64,000 nt of DNA from Mucilaginibacter gotjawali (GCF_002355435.1 NZ_AP017313.1:124001-188000), one strand, 5' to 3'; positions 34,591-43,386 are shown, counted from the stretch's first letter. A program made the numbers and translations. The notes: generated by a model not told the origin, from the letters alone.

Positions 34591-35560
34591 ATATCATAAC
34601 AACGAGTCGATGCCCGTCGGGTACCTCAAGATTCCATATTCCGGCAATGTCGGCAAGCTTTACTTTACTAGTTTGAATTTTTAACCGGCCTGACGCGGCA
34701 AGCTGAAACATTTCAGGCAATATCGCGGAAAATAATAAGTCGACCTGGGCTTTTGTCCAGCTTCCCAGTCCAGACCCGGATAACTGCAAATTAACACTTT
34801 TAAGGGTTGCGGCCGACAATTGAATAAGGTCACCCGTCATGCTTCCAACAGACACATAGCGGGTATTTGCGCTGAATGAACCATCGCCTTTCAGGCTTGA
34901 GAGTATTAGCTCTGCTGTATGCCCCCATAAATAATCAATCACTACGTTGACCGGGTTTATTTGATGTAACGCTTTTACCCTGTTCATAAATTGAGCGTCG
35001 TCTGGTTGAATTGGCACCATCTCATCAGCGCCCAGGTTCAAGAGTTCATTTAATGACCGTTGATTTCTGCCGGTGGCGATCACCGTTTTAGCGCCATAAT
35101 ACTTTGCAATCTGAACGGCAACGCGCCCTGTAAAGCCAGTGGCGCCATTAATCAACACCGTGTCACCTGGTTGGATGTTCGCCCTGAATTTCAAGGCCAT
35201 AGCAGCGCCGATTACGGCGTTTGGTAAAGCCGCTGCGGTGGCATCATCCAGCCCTTCGGGGACAGGTACCATCCTGCGCTTTTCAATTACGGCCCGCTCT
35301 GCTAACATCCCGGTTATGCCCATGCTGTAAACCCGGGTACCATCAGCCAACGTGCAAATCCCGTCTCCCCCAATTACCCGGGCAACCCGTGGTTTACCCG
35401 CAGATGAATAGTGTGTGCCCCGGGCACGGCTCTTGTCGAGATGTTTTATTGCAGATGCTTTAACCGATACCAGCAATTCATCTGTATTTTTTACTTCCGG
35501 TTCCGGAAAATCCACATATTCAGGCGCTCCTGATCCTTCGTATATTACTGCTGCTTTCAT
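34589..35560 (-). CDS. Zinc-independent MDR family oxidoreductase (quinone oxidoreductase-like)
   Basis: A 323-residue medium-chain dehydrogenase/reductase. The GroES-like N-terminal domain is followed by the NAD(P)-binding motif VLINGATGFTGRVAVQIAKYYGAKTVIATGRN (residues about 132-165). The zinc-ligand cysteines of alcohol dehydrogenases are absent, as in quinone or enoyl reductases. Substrate unknown. A Crp/Fnr-type regulator gene lies 80 bp upstream on the same strand and may control it. Confidence 0.9.
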   Translation of the reverse strand: MKAAVIYEGSGAPEYVDFPEPEVKNTDELLVSVKASAIKHLDKSRARGTHYSSAGKPRVARVIGGDGICTLADGTRVYSMGITGMLAERAVIEKRRMVPVPEGLDDATAAALPNAVIGAAMALKFRANIQPGDTVLINGATGFTGRVAVQIAKYYGAKTVIATGRNQRSLNELLNLGADEMVPIQPDDAQFMNRVKALHQINPVNVVIDYLWGHTAELILSSLKGDGSFSANTRYVSVGSMTGDLIQLSAATLKSVNLQLSGSGLGSWTKAQVDLLFSAILPEMFQLAASGRLKIQTSKVKLADIAGIWNLEVPDGHRLVVMI

Positions 35561-35639
35561 AATTTTCTAGTTACCGCAAAGTTATATTGCCGCGTGCAAA
35601 CAAGCCGGTAACATTTGTTACCAAATGAAAAGGTGCTAT

Positions 35640-36215
35640 TTATTTTGTTCGTGCCAGTTTCGCCTTTATCCGGCTCAGATGCACACGGCTGACACCAAGG
35701 TACGAGGCGATAAAATGGAGGGGCACCCGCTTTATAATATGAGGACGGTGGTGCAGCAGGTTTAAATAGCGTTGTTCCGGTGAATCACGGATAAACGAAA
35801 CAAATTCGTTCATATAATGAAATTGCCTTGCAGCTGAGATTTCCATCAGGATATAAAAGAAATTACGTTCATTGCTTAGCTCATCTATCAAATTAAAAAA
35901 ATGATCTTTATCCAATGCGTAAACTGTTGAAGGTTCTATCGTTTCTATCGTAAAAGCACTCGGCTTGTTTGTCATAAAGCTTTCCAGCGAAGAAAGCCCT
36001 TCGTTTTCAAAAAAGAATTGCACTGTTTTATCTTCGTCATTGTTATTGAAACAAGCGCGCAAGCATCCTTCTTTAACAAAAAAATATTGCTTTGCAATTG
36101 CCCCCTCTTCCAATAAAACAGCACGGGATTGCAATTCCACCTGTTTTTGAAACGGGAGGTATTTATCCCAATATTTATTAAGTTGCGGAAATTTATTTTT
36201 GAAATAAAAAAGCAT
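35640..36215 (-). CDS. Crp/Fnr family transcriptional regulator
   Basis: A 191-residue regulator with an N-terminal cyclic-nucleotide-binding-like beta-roll (residues about 20-110, including LLEEGAIAKQYFFVKEGCLRACF) and a C-terminal winged helix-turn-helix with VPLHFIASYLGVSRVHLSRIKAKL. No FNR cysteines are visible and the arginine of the cAMP pocket is not obvious, so the effector is unknown. It lies upstream of an oxidoreductase gene on the same strand and divergent from the UPF0173 hydrolase gene, with 150 bp between starts. Confidence 0.9.
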   Translation of the reverse strand: MLFYFKNKFPQLNKYWDKYLPFQKQVELQSRAVLLEEGAIAKQYFFVKEGCLRACFNNNDEDKTVQFFFENEGLSSLESFMTNKPSAFTIETIEPSTVYALDKDHFFNLIDELSNERNFFYILMEISAARQFHYMNEFVSFIRDSPEQRYLNLLHHRPHIIKRVPLHFIASYLGVSRVHLSRIKAKLARTK

Positions 36216-36365
36216 GCGTCATAAAAAAGCAATTTACTTAAAATAGGCCGGGAACCGTAAATAAACCACCTTGCTTTTTTTGATTATTGAGTGTTTAATA
36301 TCGAATTTTGAAAGATGAAGATATTTTTCTTCAATATTCAACAGTAAAACAAAAAAACACCTATA

Positions 36366-37043
36366 ATGAAAATCACTTATTATGGCCATTCTTCTTTTGA
36401 GGTGGAAACTGGCGGCAAAAAATTGCTTTTTGATCCTTTTATTTCTCACAATGCCCTGGCGGCGGCAATTGATATCAATAGCTTAAAACCTGATTATATT
36501 TTGCTCTCGCACGGGCATGGCGACCACATGGCCGACCTGGAAACGATTCAAAAAAACAGCGGAGCGAAGGTTATTTGCATTGCCGATATTGCGGGCTGGT
36601 TAAATAACAAAGGTATTGACAACGTGCACGGTATGAATTTTGGCGGCGGCTTTAATTTTGATTTCGGCAGGGTAAAAATGGTTTATGCGCTGCATTCAAG
36701 TTCAATGCCGGATGGTGCCTATGGCGGTAACCCGGCTGGCTTTGTGATCTTTTCTGAAGGGAAAAAACTTTATTTTGCCGGCGATACCGCGCTTACCCTT
36801 GATATGAAACTACTGGCGGATGAAAACCTTGATTATGCAATTTTACCTATCGGCGATAATTACACTATGGGTGCAGATGATGCCATAAAAGCTGCCGGCT
36901 TTATAAACTGTAAAAATGTTATAGGAATGCATTATGACACTTTCCCGGTAATAAAAATTGATAAAGAGGAAGTGAGCGAAAAATTTAAAAAAGCAGATCT
37001 CAACTTGAAATTGCTGCCGATTGGAGAAAGTTTAACGATATAA
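36366..37043 (+). CDS. Metal-dependent hydrolase of the UPF0173 (metallo-beta-lactamase fold) family
   Basis: A 225-residue metallo-beta-lactamase-fold hydrolase. It opens MKITYYGHSSFEVETGGKKLLFDPFIS and carries the metal motif LLSHGHGDHMAD (HxHxDH), then YFAGDTALTLDM and IGMHYDTFPVI with later ligands. This is the UPF0173/YtkL-like group, whose natural substrates are unknown. A terminator follows directly. Confidence 0.93.
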   Translation: MKITYYGHSSFEVETGGKKLLFDPFISHNALAAAIDINSLKPDYILLSHGHGDHMADLETIQKNSGAKVICIADIAGWLNNKGIDNVHGMNFGGGFNFDFGRVKMVYALHSSSMPDGAYGGNPAGFVIFSEGKKLYFAGDTALTLDMKLLADENLDYAILPIGDNYTMGADDAIKAAGFINCKNVIGMHYDTFPVIKIDKEEVSEKFKKADLNLKLLPIGESLTI

Positions 37044-37046
37044 ATA

Positions 37047-37074
37047 AAAACTCCCCGGCATCCCGGGGAGTTTT
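37047..37074 (+). terminator. Terminator after the UPF0173 hydrolase gene
   Basis: A hairpin AAAACTCCCCGG, loop CATC, CCGGGGAGTTTT with additional T residues. It also lies just beyond the stop codon of the minus-strand small basic protein gene and could serve both. Confidence 0.88.
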
Positions 37075-37083
37075 TTGTGGTTG

Positions 37084-37272
37084 TTACTTTCGTTTAATTT
37101 GCTGTTTTACGTCAGTAGAGTCCTTTTTCCTTTTTGTAGAATCTCTTTTTGTTTTTTTCTTTTTAGTGGTATCATTTTGCATTACATGCCTGTTTGTAGT
37201 AACGGCACTGTGCGCATATACGCTGCCGAAGGAGATTGCTGCTAAAGCAACCATACAAAATAACTTTTTCAT
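37084..37272 (-). CDS. Small lysine-rich exported protein
   Basis: A 62-residue protein with a signal peptide (MKKLFCMVALAAISFGSVYA) and a very basic mature part of about 40 residues (TTKKKKTKRDSTKRKKDSTD). The alternating KKK/DST composition has no recognised fold and is likely disordered. It may bind nucleic acid, lipid head groups or polysaccharide; that is speculation. Monocistronic, ending at a shared terminator. Confidence 0.65.
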   Translation of the reverse strand: MKKLFCMVALAAISFGSVYAHSAVTTNRHVMQNDTTKKKKTKRDSTKRKKDSTDVKQQIKRK

Positions 37273-37379
37273 AGCTTTAATGATTTAATAACTAAAATTG
37301 ATTTTAATTAATGATTAATTTTATTACTTGAAAGAATCAACAATTTCCTTTTTTATTTGTTTTATATTTCCATAGGACC

Positions 37380-37846
37380 ACCAGTCTTTTCATTTCCTGC
37401 AAAAATAACAGCGGTCAACCCACTGCCAATGAAAGCGCCGTTGTAAAAGAAAGCTTTACCCTTATGGCGGCGAATATCTCAAAGGGCGTTTCCGTTAAGG
37501 GCCAGGTTGCCTGGCTTGATTATTTTGAAAACGATGCGTTTTTTTTTATGGCGAATGACGGGCAGCTGGCATTAAAGGATTATCCATCAGCTGTATCATT
37601 TGTAAAAAACACCCTTATTAAATTAATGCCAAAGATCAGCTTGCAATGGAAAAATGTGAAGATTGACCCGCTTAGACCATCCCTGGCAATATTGGAGCCA
37701 CGTTTCATGAAGATATTGTAATGTCAGATGGTAAAACACTTTCTGCTGATGGTTATTTTACCGGAACCGTACACTTCGATGGTAAAAAATGGAAACTGAG
37801 GAATTTGCACTGGTCGTCAAAAAATCTTCAAAAAATGTCAAATTAA
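37380..37846 (+). pseudogene. Decayed NTF2-like (SnoaL-type) lipoprotein gene
   Basis: One frame gives SLFISCKNNSGQPTANESAVVKESFTLMAANISKGVSVKGQVAWLDYFENDAFFF and runs to KNVKIDPL; the family continuation GATFHEDIVMSDGKTLSADG and GTVHFDGKKWKLRNLHWS, ending at 37846, is in the -1 frame. The join lies at about 37674-37678, where that frame has a TAG just upstream. The pattern resembles NTF2-like proteins with a lipobox (FISC). The N-terminus is also damaged: the start frame from ATG 37311 meets a TGA at 37329. It is probably a recent pseudogene, unless the sequence has errors. Confidence 0.6.
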
Positions 37847-37923
37847 AAATGCTGCATTTTTAAGGTTGATATTGATCGGCGTTGCAATCTCAATTAGCAA
37901 AAACGGTTCCTGTACCTCACAAG

Positions 37924-38745
37924 TTAACGGCTGTCAATCTGTTCCCTGTAAACTTTCAAGGCATGTACTATTGCGGCTGCAATGGCCTCCTGCCCTGCCT
38001 GTGAGTTTAAATATTTTTCTTCAGCCGGGTTATTAATATAGCCTGTTTCAACCAATACGGCGGGCATGGCGCTGTGGGCCAAAACCAAAACACCTTGTTC
38101 CTTAACGCCACGGCTGTGCCTACCGTCTTCATTTACAAACTCGTTATTCAATAGTTGCCCATATAAAATGCTTTGCTTGCGGTATTTTTGCATAAAGGTA
38201 TTTAGCACGATGAGCGAAGTTGGGTCGCTTTCGCTGTACCCGCCATAATTTTTCTGGTAATCTTTTTCAATATAGATCGACGCGTTTTCCCTTAAGGCCT
38301 CCATTTGCTCTTCTTTTCGGTGAAAACCATAAACGAGCAGCATTACCCCCCTTTCTTTATGCATTCTTTCGGCGGTACCTTCAGGCGATGAATTGCAATG
38401 GATAGAAATAAACAGGTTGGCATTGTTTTCATTGGCTATTCCGGCGCGCCGGTTTAAAGGAATAAACCTGTCGGATGTGCGGGTCATGATTACCTTCAGC
38501 CCGGGCATCGTGTTTTCTATCAGCTGATCAACTTTTTTGGCAATTGCAAGCGCGACGTTTTTTTCAAGGGAATAGGAGCCGTGGGCGCCGGGGTCTTTGC
38601 CGCCGTGTCCTGCATCAATTACAACCGTTTTGAATTTAAACGCTGGTTTTGATTGCTGCCCTGTGGCCATGTAGCCAATTAATGTTAAAAGTAAGGTTAG
38701 CCAAAAGCTTACCGATACCTTTAAACTTTTAAGGTATTTAATCAT
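37924..38745 (-). CDS. N-acetylmuramoyl-L-alanine amidase (Amidase_3)
   Basis: A 273-residue exported zinc amidase that cleaves the lactyl-amide link between peptidoglycan glycan and stem peptide. Zinc ligands are H47 and E61 (VVIDAGHGGKDPG and YSLEKNVA) and the histidine of LFISIHCNS; the catalytic glutamate is in AVLVETGYINN. An N-terminal membrane segment or signal (residues 9-30) leads it to the periplasm. No LysM or AMIN domain is present. It likely acts in cell separation or wall turnover. Confidence 0.94.
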   Translation of the reverse strand: MIKYLKSLKVSVSFWLTLLLTLIGYMATGQQSKPAFKFKTVVIDAGHGGKDPGAHGSYSLEKNVALAIAKKVDQLIENTMPGLKVIMTRTSDRFIPLNRRAGIANENNANLFISIHCNSSPEGTAERMHKERGVMLLVYGFHRKEEQMEALRENASIYIEKDYQKNYGGYSESDPTSLIVLNTFMQKYRKQSILYGQLLNNEFVNEDGRHSRGVKEQGVLVLAHSAMPAVLVETGYINNPAEEKYLNSQAGQEAIAAAIVHALKVYREQIDSR

Positions 38746-38777
38746 TAACTGGATAAGGGTTAATTAAAAAAATTGTT

Positions 38778-39227
38778 TTAACTCGCTTTTTTTGCCGCAA
38801 GTTTATTGCATTTGGGGCACACGCCTGTTGCATACAACGTAAACCCGGTTGGCTTAAAGCCATTGGGGAGATTTAAAGCAGGGAGGTTTAGCTCGTCAAG
38901 GCAATATACATTATTGCAAATGGTGCAATTAAAATGCAGGTGTTCATCATGATGATGATTTTCTTCACAATTGGAAGAGCACATTGCATAGTTAGCAGTT
39001 CCATTTAAGTCAAATACTTTATGGATAATACCTTTTTCTTCAAAAGCATTCAGTATCCGGTATAGTGTTACCCGGTCTATATCGTCCAGCACGCTTTCGA
39101 GATCAGGCTGCGAAGTGGCTACGTTTTTTGCGGCTAACATTGACAACACCTTTAATCGCGGTCCTGTTTTTTTGAGGTGGTGCTTTTCAAGCAATGCTTC
39201 AAACTTAGTATCAGATGTTTGTATCAT
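38778..39227 (-). CDS. Fur family transcriptional regulator
   Basis: A 149-residue Fur-type metalloregulator starting at ATG 39227 (the upstream in-frame TTG at 39254 is less likely). The winged-helix part includes HHLKKTGPRLKVLSMLAAKNVATSQPDLESVL and DRVTLYRILNAFEEKGIIHKV. Metal sites appear in HHHDEHLHFNCTICNNVYCL (with the structural CxxC) and in CPKCNKL at the end. The zinc-rich pattern and the neighbour MerC fit a Zur- or Fur-like role. It follows merC by 114 bp and the two may be co-regulated. Confidence 0.92.
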   Translation of the reverse strand: MIQTSDTKFEALLEKHHLKKTGPRLKVLSMLAAKNVATSQPDLESVLDDIDRVTLYRILNAFEEKGIIHKVFDLNGTANYAMCSSNCEENHHHDEHLHFNCTICNNVYCLDELNLPALNLPNGFKPTGFTLYATGVCPKCNKLAAKKAS

Positions 39228-39368
39228 TGAAGCTGAGATAAAATGTACGGGCAAAGGTAAAAAGAATAATGATAGAATTTTAATCTGCCCGATTTTCTAA
39301 TGAATATTTAACCCTGTATAGTCGTTATGGCACTTGCTACGTCAATACTGTTTTTTGAGTTTTTCAGG

Positions 39369-39797
39369 TTAGTGTTTATGCTGGCTATCGCCTAAGTGGT
39401 AGTGCGAATGCCCGCTCTGCCGGCAGCTGCCGCTGTACCTGAAATTAAAAAAATGAGCCGTGGCGATCATTAACCCCCCTATAGGAACTACCAGCGCCTC
39501 ATGCCAACCGGAAACAAATACGTGCCCGATGATGATAATCACGAAGCCTCCAATCAGTAAAAAAACCGGCAAAGGCTTATGATGGGTATGTGTATAGGAT
39601 AAACCTATCGCGTATACTCCGATGAAAAATGCAAAAATAATCATACTCCATTCAAGCACCGGGTTTGCTAAAAAGCCCAAACCAACCAATGGTAAAAAAG
39701 TGATCAGTATGGGTACAATCGCACAATGAATAGCGCATAATACTGAGGCGGTCATCCCTACGCTATCCAATTTCGAGTTGCCTTTTTCAAAAATCAT
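39369..39797 (-). CDS. MerC domain-containing membrane protein
   Basis: A 142-residue protein with four transmembrane helices. The MerC signature is KLDSVGMTASVLCAIHCAIVPILITFLPL, with the paired cysteines in the first helix. The C-terminus is histidine-rich (SGHSHYHLGDSQHKH). In Gram-negatives MerC imports mercury, but Bacteroidota homologues next to Fur genes may move zinc or another soft metal. I start at ATG 39797 since the upstream in-frame codon (39821) is a TTG inside the operator palindrome. Confidence 0.88.
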   Translation of the reverse strand: MIFEKGNSKLDSVGMTASVLCAIHCAIVPILITFLPLVGLGFLANPVLEWSMIIFAFFIGVYAIGLSYTHTHHKPLPVFLLIGGFVIIIIGHVFVSGWHEALVVPIGGLMIATAHFFNFRYSGSCRQSGHSHYHLGDSQHKH

Positions 39798-39814
39798 GTT
39801 GCAAATATCGTAAA

Positions 39815-39833
39815 AATGCAATTAAGTTGCATT
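39815..39833. promoter_or_regulatory. Palindromic operator upstream of merC (candidate Fur/Zur box)
   Basis: AATGCAATTAAGTTGCATT is a perfect 7-5-7 palindrome located 18 bp before the merC start codon. Size and symmetry fit a Fur-family dimer site, and a Fur-family gene lies directly downstream of merC. The consensus of this particular regulator is not known. Confidence 0.65.
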
Positions 39834-39938
39834 GTAATTTGGTGTTATTTTACACGCAGATTATTTTACATGAAATTAAACTTTTCTTAATAATTTATCT
39901 ATTGTTACTTTTGCGCATTAATTGCGTCTAACAGTCAT

Positions 39939-40613
39939 ATGCAGAAAACGTCTATACTAGAAATCTGGAAGGAAACCTGGAACTCCCCGGTTAAGCGCCT
40001 GCAGTTGACGGCGATTATGGTGCTTATTCCCGTTTTTTCTATTTTTCTTCCTCATTTTTTTGCTTTTATTGAAAAACGGAATGGGGTGGTTTTACATGAC
40101 CGGGTGTTAGCTAACATAGCGCCACATAATGTTTCTGTATTGATATTTATCATTATATGGTCAATGATCCTGCTGATATTATACAGGGCGATACATAAAC
40201 CTTCTATTTTTATTACCTATTGTTTAACCCTGGCCATGGTTACCGTTGCACGGGTTTTATGTATCAGTATGGTGCCGCTGTCGCCCCCGGTAGGCTTAAT
40301 TCCATTATCTGATCCGCTGAGTGGCGCGTTTTACGGGGAAGCGTCAGTAACTAAAGACCTTTTTTTTTCAGGCCATACGGCTACCCTCATGCTTATATTT
40401 TTATGCCTGGAGAAGCCCGTTGATAAAATAATAGGCCTTTTAGCTACTATAACGGTAGCCTACCTTTTGTTGGTACAGCATATTCATTATACTATTGACG
40501 TAGTTACTGCGCCGGTTGTTGTGTATATACTTTACCGGTTTACCTTTTATTTTCTGTATAAATATAAGCAGTCGAAAAAAGAGCCGGTCCGGGCCTATGA
40601 TATTGTTGAATAA
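39939..40613 (+). CDS. PAP2_C (sphingomyelin synthase-like) phosphotransferase
   Basis: A 224-residue integral membrane protein with six helices. Three residues match the SMS/CEPS catalytic triad: H146 in FFSGHTATLM and H183 and D187 in HIHYTIDVV. Eukaryotic relatives transfer a phosphate-containing head group from a glycerophospholipid to ceramide. Since Sphingobacteriaceae make sphingolipids, this may attach a head group such as phosphoethanolamine to ceramide; acyl phosphatase activity is an alternative. Monocistronic, convergent with the NYN gene. Confidence 0.8.
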   Translation: MQKTSILEIWKETWNSPVKRLQLTAIMVLIPVFSIFLPHFFAFIEKRNGVVLHDRVLANIAPHNVSVLIFIIIWSMILLILYRAIHKPSIFITYCLTLAMVTVARVLCISMVPLSPPVGLIPLSDPLSGAFYGEASVTKDLFFSGHTATLMLIFLCLEKPVDKIIGLLATITVAYLLLVQHIHYTIDVVTAPVVVYILYRFTFYFLYKYKQSKKEPVRAYDIVE

Positions 40614-40627
40614 GCGTTAGTGTTTTT

Positions 40628-41392
40628 CTACTTTATTTTAACATAAACATGTTTATTGTTTCCCTTGCCTGATTCTCTTTCATCAAAATCAAATTTATTA
40701 AGGCTTTTGATTAAAGGCAGCATTTTGGCAAACCCGTAATTTCTTGAGTCGAAATCGGGTTTCTTTTTCAGGATCTGTGTGCCCAGGTTCCCTAAATGCG
40801 CCCATCCGTTTTCATCGGCGATGTCGGCAATACTATCCCGTAACAGCTTTACCAGTTCCTGGCCTACTTTATCTATTGGCGCCGATTTTGGGCTTCCGCG
40901 TTTCTTCGAAGGCCGGGTCTTCCTGTCTTCGTCGGGCGTGGCCGCGGCATCTTCCTTCAATATTTCAATATAGATAAACTTGTCGCAGGCGGTAATAAAG
41001 GGGATCAATGTTTTTTTCTCACCTATGCCAATCACTTTCATGCCGGCCTCACGCAGCCTGATAGCGAGGCGCGTAAAATCACTATCGCTTGATACAATGC
41101 AAAAGCCATCTACCTTGCCCGAGTATAAAATATCCATCGCATCAATAATCATGGCGCTGTCGCTCGAGTTTTTGCCGGTGGAGTAGCTGTACTGTTGTAT
41201 GGGCGTGATGGCATTTTCCAGCAAAACTGTTTTCCATCCCGAAACGGTTGGTTTCGTCCAGTCGGCATAGATCCGTTTAAACGTAGGCGTGCCGTACTTG
41301 GCTATTTCCTCAAACATTTGTTTTACATTGGCATAAGGAACATTATCCGCGTCTATTAAAACGGCAAGCCTGAGGTCTTTGATCGCATCCAT
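40628..41392 (-). CDS. NYN domain RNase-like protein with C-terminal OST-HTH/LOTUS domain
   Basis: A 254-residue protein of the LabA/DUF88 type. The PIN-like NYN fold carries acids D14, D16 and N17 (VLIDADNVPYANV), D78 and the pair D103/D105 (CIVSSDSDFTRLAIRLREAG), the metal-binding nuclease pocket. A basic linker (residues 145-165) leads to an OST-HTH (LOTUS) module in ELVKLLRDSIADIADENGWAHLGNLGTQILKKKPDFDSRNYG. The pairing suggests an RNA-binding endonuclease. Physiological role in bacteria is mostly unknown. Confidence 0.9.
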   Translation of the reverse strand: MDAIKDLRLAVLIDADNVPYANVKQMFEEIAKYGTPTFKRIYADWTKPTVSGWKTVLLENAITPIQQYSYSTGKNSSDSAMIIDAMDILYSGKVDGFCIVSSDSDFTRLAIRLREAGMKVIGIGEKKTLIPFITACDKFIYIEILKEDAAATPDEDRKTRPSKKRGSPKSAPIDKVGQELVKLLRDSIADIADENGWAHLGNLGTQILKKKPDFDSRNYGFAKMLPLIKSLNKFDFDERESGKGNNKHVYVKIK

Positions 41393-41544
41393 AGCTATTC
41401 TTTTTGATATTTTTTTCCGCTTACTTTTCGGGCCAACCGGTAAACGAGCATCTAAAGGTATCTATATTTTGAGGTTTATAAAGTTTTATTTGATGTGGAA
41501 GAGGTAATATTTTGACTAACACTTTGCCAGAATAAATATACTGG

Positions 41545-42264
41545 TTAATTGGCGTCTTTCGATTGCAATATGTTACCGACGGCAGTAAAATCCATTGCCT
41601 TCGGATTAACCAACTGTTCAAAATAATAAACCACCTGCAATATCCCCAGCGTTATAAACGCAGCTATAGCATCGTAAGATGCGGAAAGCGGGTCGTGATT
41701 TTGGTTATGGGTATAAAGTGCGCCGATCATAATCAGCATCAAACCGGCGGTGGCAACGGGGCCGGTTTTTAGTTTAAAATGGAGCAGGATCCCTAAACCC
41801 CCCAGCGCCTCGGCGGCCATTATAAAATAAAGAAACCAGGGCGCATATCCCGACGTTGAAAAAAAGCAGCACATTCTTCCCATATTTTCATCCTTCCAAT
41901 AGCTTTCAGTTAGGAATGCAAAGCCGGTTATAATGCTCATGCCCCATAGGGTTAAGCCGACTATCTTTCTTGTATGGCACACATCGGTATCGGACGAAGT
42001 AAGTGCTAAAAATATATTCATCAGCAAATAGCCCAAGAGCAAATGGCCCACCAATTCAAAACAGCTATTCGTAAGCTGCAGCGCCCAGCTTATTAAAGCA
42101 TTGTTAAAGCCCGCCCGGTAATCAAACCAGGAACTCACACCCATTAGCATCGCCATAAAAACATATCCCCAGGCAAGTTTGTAAGCAAACTTAAACGTAA
42201 CGTTAATAAAGTAGCTTAACAACCCTCCGGCAAATAACAGGGCAATTAGGATCAACACTTCCAT
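41545..42264 (-). CDS. DoxX-like integral membrane protein
   Basis: A 239-residue protein with about seven helices. The second half (SGYAPWFLYFIMAAEALGGLGILLHFKLKTGPVATAGLMLIMIGALYTH) resembles DoxX/SURF4-like proteins, while the first half is not recognised. The gene starts 4 bp after the PD40 gene stop, so the two are one operon, which hints at a shared envelope role. Confidence 0.75.
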   Translation of the reverse strand: MEVLILIALLFAGGLLSYFINVTFKFAYKLAWGYVFMAMLMGVSSWFDYRAGFNNALISWALQLTNSCFELVGHLLLGYLLMNIFLALTSSDTDVCHTRKIVGLTLWGMSIITGFAFLTESYWKDENMGRMCCFFSTSGYAPWFLYFIMAAEALGGLGILLHFKLKTGPVATAGLMLIMIGALYTHNQNHDPLSASYDAIAAFITLGILQVVYYFEQLVNPKAMDFTAVGNILQSKDAN

Positions 42265-42268
42265 AATG

Positions 42269-43261
42269 CTAATTGGCGTTGTTTTTTAAATTGACAGGGA
42301 TCATCAAAATATTCCCTCTGCCGTTAAAAATGCTTCCCATTTCTTTTTCCAGGCCATCATAATTCAATGCCGGCCCTTTCGGATCCCGTTTATAAAATCC
42401 CTTAACGCGGGCAGATGTATAGTAAAGCATTTTGCCATCGGGTGATACCGTTGGGTCCCAAATACTGTCGCCGTTGTTAACCTGCGGCCCCAACTTTTGC
42501 CCGGTGGCCCATCCGTCTCCCTGCCTGTAACTGATATAAAGCTCATTGTCCCCGCTTACAAATATGATATAGCGTTCGTCCGGCGCTATAAAAGGGTCCT
42601 GTGTTTCCTCGTTGCCGTTTAGGGCCATCAGTTTTGGCGTATCATAATGGTCGCCCAGCCTTTTGGCATAGTAACTGCCCATCCCCGCATGTCCGTCCCT
42701 TCCCCTCGAACAAAAACAAATCGTACCTGAACGGCTTACAGAGGGTGCAAAATTATTTACACTATCGAGGTTAAAAGGCGCGTCCAGCAAATGCGGCGCC
42801 GACCAGGTATCACCCTGCAGATGGTCGGCATACCACAGATGCGTCTTCTTTTTCGGTTTAATTAATGACTTGTCATCCTGCGGACGGCTCGAAACAAAAA
42901 ACAACCGTTTGCCGTCCGGACTTAAAAAAGGGTCCCAATCGCTGTACTGCCCCGAAAATGGCGCCACTTCAGGCTTTGCCCATTTGCCATCGATTTTTTT
43001 TGAATAGCACACGGTGTTATAAATCGTCCCCTGGTAAAAATATACGGTATTGCCATCAGGCGAAAATGTCGCCGCCGCCTCCTCAAAAGCCGTTGAAACA
43101 ACCCCTGGCGCAAATACTAGGGGTTGAGCGCTAGTATCGATTACATTTTGCGGCACCACCGAAGGTTGGGTACTTTGCCCTAACGATGAAAAAATGGTGC
43201 ACCAGGTGATGCTCACCCCTAAAATAGCTTCACGTAAAAGCCAGTGAACAAGTTGCATCAT
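42269..43261 (-). CDS. Exported PD40/TolB-like beta-propeller protein
   Basis: A 330-residue protein with a signal-like N-terminus and WD40-like PD40 repeats: AATFSPDGNTVYFYQG, PFLSPDGKRLFFVSS, PSVSRSGTICFCSR, PFIAPDERYIIFVSG and PTVSPDGKMLYYTSA. Such propellers are common periplasmic interaction modules. I use the ATG at 43261 since the upstream ATG (43273) falls in a dispersed GGGTCATTGAGTCATT repeat. It is co-transcribed with the DoxX-like gene 4 bp downstream. Confidence 0.82.
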   Translation of the reverse strand: MMQLVHWLLREAILGVSITWCTIFSSLGQSTQPSVVPQNVIDTSAQPLVFAPGVVSTAFEEAAATFSPDGNTVYFYQGTIYNTVCYSKKIDGKWAKPEVAPFSGQYSDWDPFLSPDGKRLFFVSSRPQDDKSLIKPKKKTHLWYADHLQGDTWSAPHLLDAPFNLDSVNNFAPSVSRSGTICFCSRGRDGHAGMGSYYAKRLGDHYDTPKLMALNGNEETQDPFIAPDERYIIFVSGDNELYISYRQGDGWATGQKLGPQVNNGDSIWDPTVSPDGKMLYYTSARVKGFYKRDPKGPALNYDGLEKEMGSIFNGRGNILMIPVNLKNNAN

Positions 43262-43386
43262 AGTATGGGTCATTGAGTCATTCGCTGCGCGTCGTTGATC
43301 ATTTTAGAAAGTTCTAACGTCCTCTTTCTTTCGGACTTTGCTGCCTTCCAGACTTCTTCTAATCTATAATCACCAGTCTCCAATCA

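Noticed and set aside
39369..39797. Mercury resistance operon
   Set aside because: Only a MerC-domain protein is present; merR, merT, merP and merA are absent and the neighbour is a Fur-family regulator.
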